A stretch of 64,000 bases of DNA from FACHB-T130 sp042747725 (GTDB lineage Bacteria; Cyanobacteriota; Cyanobacteriia; Cyanobacteriales; FACHB-T130), in NCBI RefSeq assembly GCF_042747725.1, contig NZ_JBHZGO010000115.1, positions 17,799 to 81,798 of the forward strand, given 5' to 3'. A program made the translations under genes and the position numbers. The notes below the pieces were generated by a model. The model was not told the DNA's origin. It did no database searches and saw nothing but the letters and a program-made list of their open reading frames with translations. This document shows positions 60,167 through 64,000 of this stretch, one piece after another. The stretch's first letter is position 1. Every line of letters begins with the position of its first letter.

Positions 60167-60461
60167 TTGTATCGATTACTGTGTGCTGTCTGCGGTGTTC
60201 TTGTCGCCGCGTCGGAGCAGGGTGCGAGTAGCGGCAATAACTTCAGGCGCTGCCAAGAGTTAGGAGCTAATGACTTCAGGACTTACGCAACATCACCACA
60301 TAGTAAGGGCAACCACAAGGGGATTGAACCGACAAGAACGCTATATGTATAAGCTTTGCGTAAGTCCTGACTTCATTCGGAAGCCGATTTATTTTGATGA
60401 ATTAATGGCAAGAATCCAAGCATCTTTGCGATTAAAAGGTATCGTTAATTCGGCTCAATAA
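60167..60461 (+). pseudogene. Response-regulator receiver fragment, split by MITE copy D
   Basis: Before the MITE the frame reads RRCQELGANDF; after removal of the MITE and one target duplicate it continues IRKPIYFDELMARIQASLRL. GANDFIRKP is the end of a receiver domain, with the conserved Lys-Pro. The 5' part (VAASEQGASSGNNF) is poorly conserved, and the phospho-acceptor half of the domain is absent, so the gene was already truncated or is highly decayed. It stops at 60459-60461, 47 bases from the convergent histidine kinase, possibly its former partner. Confidence 0.8.
60277..60369 (+). mobile_element. MITE-like element, copy D
   Basis: 93 bases with ends CAGGACTTACGCAA and TTTGCGTAAGTCCTG. 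The flanks share ACTT or GACTT depending on where the last G is assigned, so a 4-5 bp target duplication. Interior GGGATTGAACCGACAAGAACG matches copy C. It interrupts a receiver-domain frame; excision restores GANDFIRKP. Confidence 0.9.
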
Positions 60462-60507
60462 TTTCAAGAATTATACAAGTTAGGGAAAAGACGGATAAAA
60501 CCGAAAT

Positions 60508-61761
60508 TCAACAAATTGATTCAAGGGTTTTAACTTCTAGGGGTAAGATGACGGTGAAGGTGGAGCCAACTCCAATCTGGGATACCAGCTCTATTTTGCC
60601 TTGCATTAGGTTTACCAGTTGTGCGACAATTGTCAAACCTAAGCCAGTGCTACCGGGTATGCGATCGCTACTATTGCCAGCTTGAAAGAAGGGATCAAAA
60701 ACACGCGCCTGGTCTTCTGCAGCAATCCCAACTCCGGTGTCGCTCACTGCAATAGACCATTGGTTATCAGATAACATCTGACACCTTAAATGGACGATTC
60801 CCGATTCTGTGTAGCGAATCGCATTGCTTAGAAGATTTGTGACAATTTGCTGTAATCGCAAAGAATCTGTCAGCACTTTTTCAGGAGCGCGTTTTGGGCG
60901 TAGCCCTTCTCGAAGAGTAGCAGAGTTATCGGCGCTAGCTGAATCGCAATCAACCACCATTTGTAGCTCTTTCGCAGCAGCCAAAGGCTCCAACATTTCA
61001 ACCACATTGTTGATTAAAGAGGCTACATCTATTAGTTCTGGGTGCAGTTCTATTTTCCCTGCCGAATACCGGGAGATTTCCAGTGTATCGTTGATCAGGC
61101 GAAGTAAGTGTCTGCCATTGCGTAGCACTCGCTCAATGTGTTCCAGATTGGGAAAGGTGTCCCGAACTTCAACATTCTTTCGTGAAGAGCGTAAAATCAG
61201 CTCCGAGTAGCCAATAATCGAATTTAGAGGGTTTTTCAGTTCGTGGGCTAGTTGAGAGAGATTGTCCTGATTCGCTTTTACCAAGCGAGTTAGTTCTTGA
61301 TTGGTTAGTTCTACCTGACTTTGCACCTGTTGTAGTTCTTGCAATCGCTCCTCTACATAACTTTTGAAGCATTGGGCAATAGCTTCGTCGAGCGTCGCGT
61401 CAATCGCATTGTAAGCTCGCATCACTTCCCGAACCGTACCCTCTAATAAATCTGCCTCTAAAGTGGAAAAGATCGTCTGGCGCAGTAGACGATATTCTCG
61501 CGCAATTTCTGTGGGAGCAAAACCTTGTTTAGCACGCAGAACGCCATGATACAAACTGTTCTGGACGATGGACTGAATATCGTTTTCCTGCGACTGGGAA
61601 ATCACAGTTGCCATCGCCTTTAGCACATCGGGAATATGATCCCGTATAGCTGAGCGTGGTAAATCGTCAGTGCTGGAAATCTGCCTATCCAAGCGGACTG
61701 CTTCAACCCAGTTTTTGGCAATCGCGTCTATTTTTCCAACAAGCAATTGACTAAAATCCAT
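60508..61761 (-). CDS. Histidine kinase with N-terminal RsbRD-like domain
   Basis: A 417-residue soluble sensor kinase. The N-terminal 135 residues (KIDAIAKNWVEAVRLDRQ, PTEIAREYRLLRQTIFSTLE, VRAYNAIDATLDEAIAQ-like) match the RsbRD_N domain used as a sensor in stress signalling. A coiled coil leads to HisKA with H173 in LAHELKNPLNSIIGYSEL. HATPase motifs are IVTNLLSNAIRYTESG and STGLGLTIVAQL. Its partner may have been the broken receiver gene 47 bases away on the other strand. No REC domain of its own. Signal unknown. Confidence 0.9.
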   Translation of the reverse strand: MDFSQLLVGKIDAIAKNWVEAVRLDRQISSTDDLPRSAIRDHIPDVLKAMATVISQSQENDIQSIVQNSLYHGVLRAKQGFAPTEIAREYRLLRQTIFSTLEADLLEGTVREVMRAYNAIDATLDEAIAQCFKSYVEERLQELQQVQSQVELTNQELTRLVKANQDNLSQLAHELKNPLNSIIGYSELILRSSRKNVEVRDTFPNLEHIERVLRNGRHLLRLINDTLEISRYSAGKIELHPELIDVASLINNVVEMLEPLAAAKELQMVVDCDSASADNSATLREGLRPKRAPEKVLTDSLRLQQIVTNLLSNAIRYTESGIVHLRCQMLSDNQWSIAVSDTGVGIAAEDQARVFDPFFQAGNSSDRIPGSTGLGLTIVAQLVNLMQGKIELVSQIGVGSTFTVILPLEVKTLESIC

Positions 61762-62171
61762 TGTGACAAGAGGCGTGGAGAGCAGTAGGTCAAAAACCTT
61801 CTTGGTATCATTCTACTTGAGCGATCGCGCAGTTTACTTGTCGGTCGAGTGGCAGTACAGTTCGGTTAGAGCGAAAAACACCAAAGTTCGCAAGTTCGCG
61901 TAGGGAATGGTTGAGGCAACGTTAGCCAACAAAACATAAGCATTGGTTGGGTTTCGTTTTTGATGCTCAGGACTCGCCGCACATCACCACATAGTAAGGG
62001 CTTTTCCCAGGGGGATTGAACCCGAAAAAACGCTATATGTATAAGCTTTGCGTAAGTCCTGTGGGTGTTCTTTTAGCTTCTCCAACAGATATGGAGACAC
62101 TTGCTTAAATTCTGCCTCTATACCCATATCTGGCTACACTCTAAGAAATTAGCTAGTGATTTTGTACTATA
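61762..62171. other. Spacer holding MITE copy E
   Basis: About 400 bases between the histidine kinase and the truncated permease. Apart from MITE copy E, a GGTTGGGTTTCG repeat fragment (about 61945) and two HIP1 sites, nothing is recognised. The breakpoint that removed the permease must lie near 62172. Confidence 0.5.
61968..62061 (+). mobile_element. MITE-like element, copy E
   Basis: 94 bases. The left end CAGGACTCGCCGCACATC is the same mutated form as in copy A; the right end TTTGCGTAAGTCCTG is intact. The interior has GGGATTGAACCCGAAAAAACG. No clear target duplication remains (ATGCT on the left, TGGGT on the right), so it is older or was rearranged. Confidence 0.8.
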
Positions 62172-62246
62172 TTAACCGATAGCGATCGCTACCAGCAGCG
62201 ATAAAATTGGCAACACAAAGGGTTGAATCCCATTAGTTTTTGTCAT
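62172..62246 (-). pseudogene. Truncated ABC-transporter permease (first 24 codons)
   Basis: The frame starts ATG at 62246, 33 bases after the ABC ATPase stop, and reads MTKTNGIQPFVLPILSLLVA then IAIG before TAA at 62172-62174. This looks like the N-terminus and first helix of a BMP-type nucleoside/sugar ABC permease, normally about 350 residues. The rest is absent from the window. A deletion or rearrangement has removed it, leaving the ATPase without its adjacent partner. Confidence 0.65.
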
Positions 62247-62278
62247 AGTTTTTCCTTAATCGTACATAACAGCGATCG

Positions 62279-63811
62279 CTACCCTTCAACACCCGCCGAA
62301 ATACCACCAGTCATCAAATAACCAACTTGTTCCACCGTGGCAGTGGTAGCATCTAAGATATCAACGAATTGTCCTTCGTACATTACAGCAATGCGATCGC
62401 TCATTGCCATAATCTCTTCTAATTCAGTTGAAATATATATAATTGCTGCACCTCGTTCTCGTTCAGCTAATAAGCGTTGCTGTACATATTCTGTCGCACC
62501 AACATCTAAACCGCGTGTCGGTTGCATTGCCACAATTAAAGTTGGGTTGCCAGAAAGTTCTCGTGCCAATATTACTTTTTGTTGATTACCGCCGGACAAT
62601 TGGCTAACTTTAATTGATGGATTATCGGCGCGAATATCAAAGTTTTGCATTGCCTCAGCCGCATGATGATTAATCACCTCATTCTGGAGAAACCAGCGGC
62701 GGCAAAATGGCAGAAAGTTAAAAACTTTGAGAATCAGATTTCTAGCAATGCTAAATCCCATCACCAAACCCATTTTCTGCCTATCCTCTGGAATATAAGC
62801 TGTAATTATTTCTTCCCCTCTTTCCTTTGCATTCTTTGCGTCTTTGCGGTTCATTATTCTACCGGAAGTAATAGTACGCAAACCAGCGATAGCTTCGCTT
62901 GCGCCAAAGGCGATCGCATCTGCCAACTCTCGCTGTCCATTGCCATCAACACCCGCAACTCCCAGTATTTCGCCTGCGTGGAGTTGAAAGGATACATCTT
63001 TCACAACCGGCAAATTCCGCTGATCCTGCACCTGTAAATTCTGTACTTCTAACACCACTTCACCAGAGGAACGAGCAGATTTACTTAGATGAAATAAGAC
63101 TTCTCTACCTACCATCAACCGTGCTAATTCTTGAGTGTTAGTATCGGCGGTTGTGGTTGTCGTCACCACCGCACCCCGCCGCAACACAGTGACAGTATTG
63201 CAAAGATTCATCACCTCTTCTAGCTTGTGGCTGATAAAAATAATTGTGTGTCCATCTTTAGCAAGTTGGCGCAAGATAGCCGCTAAAATCTTCACCTCTG
63301 GCGGCGTCAGCACCGCTGTCGGTTCATCCAATATCAGCAACTTGGCGTTGCGGTAAAGTGCTTTGAGAATCTCTACCCGTTGCTGAACTCCTACAGGTAA
63401 ATCTCCCACTTTTGCTAATGGATTTACTTCTATATTGTAGTAGCGAGAAATTTGCGCGATCGCCTGCGCTTTCTCTTTTATATCTAACCGTAAATCGAAG
63501 CTGGTTCCAAGAATAATATTTTCGGTTACTGACAGTTGCGGCACCAACATAAAATGCTGGTGAATCATGCCAATTCCGTGCGCGATCGCGTCACTCGCTG
63601 AAGAAATTTGTACTGGCTTATCTTGCAGGTAAATTTGACCGGAATCTGGCTGATAAAGTCCGCAGAGGATATTCATCAAAGTAGTTTTACCGGCTCCATT
63701 TTCGCCCAGCAAAGCATGAATAGAGCCGCAACTAACGCTCAGGTTGATATTGTCATTAGCGAGAAAACTGCCAAAGCGTTTGCTAATGCCTTCAAGACGT
63801 AGATAGGTCAT
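62279..63811 (-). CDS. ABC transporter ATP-binding protein (BMP/nucleoside-type, two ABC domains)
   Basis: A 510-residue tandem ATPase of the YufO/RbsA type. Domain 1: Walker A GENGAGKTTLM, signature VGVQQRVEIL, Walker B LLILDEPTAVL. Domain 2: degenerate Walker A GVDGNGQRELA, signature LSGGNQQKVILA and TLIVAMQPTRGLDVGA. It serves uptake of nucleosides or simple sugars with two permeases and a lipoprotein (BmpA). Only a 24-codon permease stub follows. In domain 2 the loop after TSGRIM carries an in-frame repeat (NRKDAKNAKERGEE). The start follows a TTTTT-rich leader on the minus strand. Confidence 0.9.
   Translation of the reverse strand: MTYLRLEGISKRFGSFLANDNINLSVSCGSIHALLGENGAGKTTLMNILCGLYQPDSGQIYLQDKPVQISSASDAIAHGIGMIHQHFMLVPQLSVTENIILGTSFDLRLDIKEKAQAIAQISRYYNIEVNPLAKVGDLPVGVQQRVEILKALYRNAKLLILDEPTAVLTPPEVKILAAILRQLAKDGHTIIFISHKLEEVMNLCNTVTVLRRGAVVTTTTTADTNTQELARLMVGREVLFHLSKSARSSGEVVLEVQNLQVQDQRNLPVVKDVSFQLHAGEILGVAGVDGNGQRELADAIAFGASEAIAGLRTITSGRIMNRKDAKNAKERGEEIITAYIPEDRQKMGLVMGFSIARNLILKVFNFLPFCRRWFLQNEVINHHAAEAMQNFDIRADNPSIKVSQLSGGNQQKVILARELSGNPTLIVAMQPTRGLDVGATEYVQQRLLAERERGAAIIYISTELEEIMAMSDRIAVMYEGQFVDILDATTATVEQVGYLMTGGISAGVEG
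62813..62854 (-). repeat. In-frame repeat in the ABC ATPase (AACCGCAAAGACGCAAAGAA type)
   Basis: Read on the minus strand it is AACCGCAAAGACGCAAAGAA then TGCAAAGGAAAGAGG, the common cyanobacterial CGCAAAGACGCAAAG dispersed repeat. It encodes NRKDAKNAKERGEE where relatives have a short, different loop. A partial copy of the same repeat type lies near 54250. Confidence 0.75.
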
Positions 63812-63848
63812 TTTTAATAGTTTTTGGTAATTGGCTACCCAGCATCCC

Positions 63849-63870
63849 GCCGTGAACTTAAGTTCACGGC
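63849..63870. repeat. Perfect 22-base palindrome
   Basis: Arms GCCGTGAACTT and AAGTTCACGGC are exact complements. It lies between the ABC ATPase start and the end of the next minus-strand gene. It may be a terminator for that gene, an operator, or an IS200/IS605-type end relic. Confidence 0.75.
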
Positions 63871-63888
63871 TAATAAGCTGTTATGCAT

Positions 63889-64000
63889 TTAAACTGTGAT
63901 AAGAGCATTGCCCTTGTTTTTGAGCTTTCGTTCCCATTTGATAATCAACTCTCCTTCATTTAAAAGCTTATGTAATACATACTCTAGCTCTTCAATTGAT
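63889..64000 (-). CDS. Hypothetical protein, C-terminal part (cut by window edge)
   Basis: A minus-strand frame open to the right edge with stop TAA at 63889-63891. The visible end reads SIEELEYVLHKLLNEGELII and KWERKLKNKGNALITV. It is a helical, charged sequence and gives no domain match. It is upstream of the ABC ATPase, and a perfect palindrome lies between. Confidence 0.55.
   Translation of the reverse strand, partial: SIEELEYVLHKLLNEGELIIKWERKLKNKGNALITV

Noticed and set aside
1..64000. CRISPR array
   Set aside because: The repeated sequences found are dispersed palindromes and MITEs, not regularly spaced direct repeats with unique spacers, and no cas gene is present.
1..64000. tRNA or rRNA genes
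   Set aside because: I read the spacers for cloverleaf signatures (GGTTCGA-type T-loops with CCA-proximal stems) and rRNA landmarks and saw none. GGTTCAATCCCC in the MITEs resembles a T-arm but lacks the rest of a tRNA.

Overview
The window comes from a cyanobacterium. The octamer GCGATCGC (HIP1) recurs throughout both genes and spacers. The gene content is that of an oxygenic phototroph: psbI, a RuBisCO accumulation factor (raf1), menG, a Ycf35-type protein, a BioU-type biotin enzyme, a DUF3769/LptD-like outer-membrane protein, a GUN4-domain kinase and PilB-PilT-PilC. The many dispersed repeats, Ser/Thr kinases and hybrid histidine kinases suggest a large-genome, probably filamentous lineage. 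I cannot name the genus from sequence alone.

Layout. 0-12 kb: the tail of a HAD-like gene, an SMR/EamA-like transporter, then a plus-strand nucleotide-sugar/cell-surface cluster (rfbF, lhgO-like, SDR epimerase, C-methyltransferase, RmlC-like epimerase, 2OG-Fe(II) oxygenase-like, DUF4910, SDR, GT87-like), a broken glycosyltransferase and a membrane protein. 12.7-19.5 kb: a signalling operon with an RsbQ/KAI2-like hydrolase overlapping a frameshifted hybrid kinase, followed by a REC-PAS-PAS hybrid kinase. 19.5-23.3 kb: relics, a GT2 enzyme, a pentapeptide-repeat Ser/Thr kinase and its broken tandem copy. 23.3-29.2 kb: raf1, a REC-GAF regulator, menG, a DUF445 protein and a GUN4-domain kinase. 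29.2-33.4 kb: a small accessory island with an XRE regulator, toxin-antitoxin remnants, an exported methyltransferase and an orphan nuclease-like protein. 33.4-38.9 kb: minus-strand grpE-dnaK-dnaJ-tusA-rsgA. 39.8-44.4 kb: pilB-pilT-pilC. 44.5-50.6 kb: bioU, DUF2997-ycf35-ferredoxin, the LptD-like gene and psbI, which is only 38 codons long. 51.2-57.8 kb: glgP, trpS, metF and an isochorismatase-family gene. 58-64 kb: an ECF sigma/anti-sigma pair, a relic-rich spacer, an RsbRD-type histidine kinase and a BMP-type ABC ATPase whose permease is reduced to 24 codons.

Repeats shape much of the window. A roughly 92-103 bp MITE-like element with CAGGACTTACGCA-type inverted ends occurs five times. Two copies interrupt recognisable coding sequences with 4-5 bp target duplications, so the original reading frames can be reconstructed. 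Other repeats sit in frame inside or at the ends of genes: glgP, both hybrid kinases, the ABC ATPase, the lhgO tail and the metF start.

The strongest candidates for new biology are the hydrolase/hybrid-kinase operon, which may be a KAI2/RsbQ-type ligand-sensing phosphorelay, and the CDP-sugar cluster with its DUF4910 and oxygenase genes. No rRNA, tRNA, CRISPR array or intact transposase gene was recognised.
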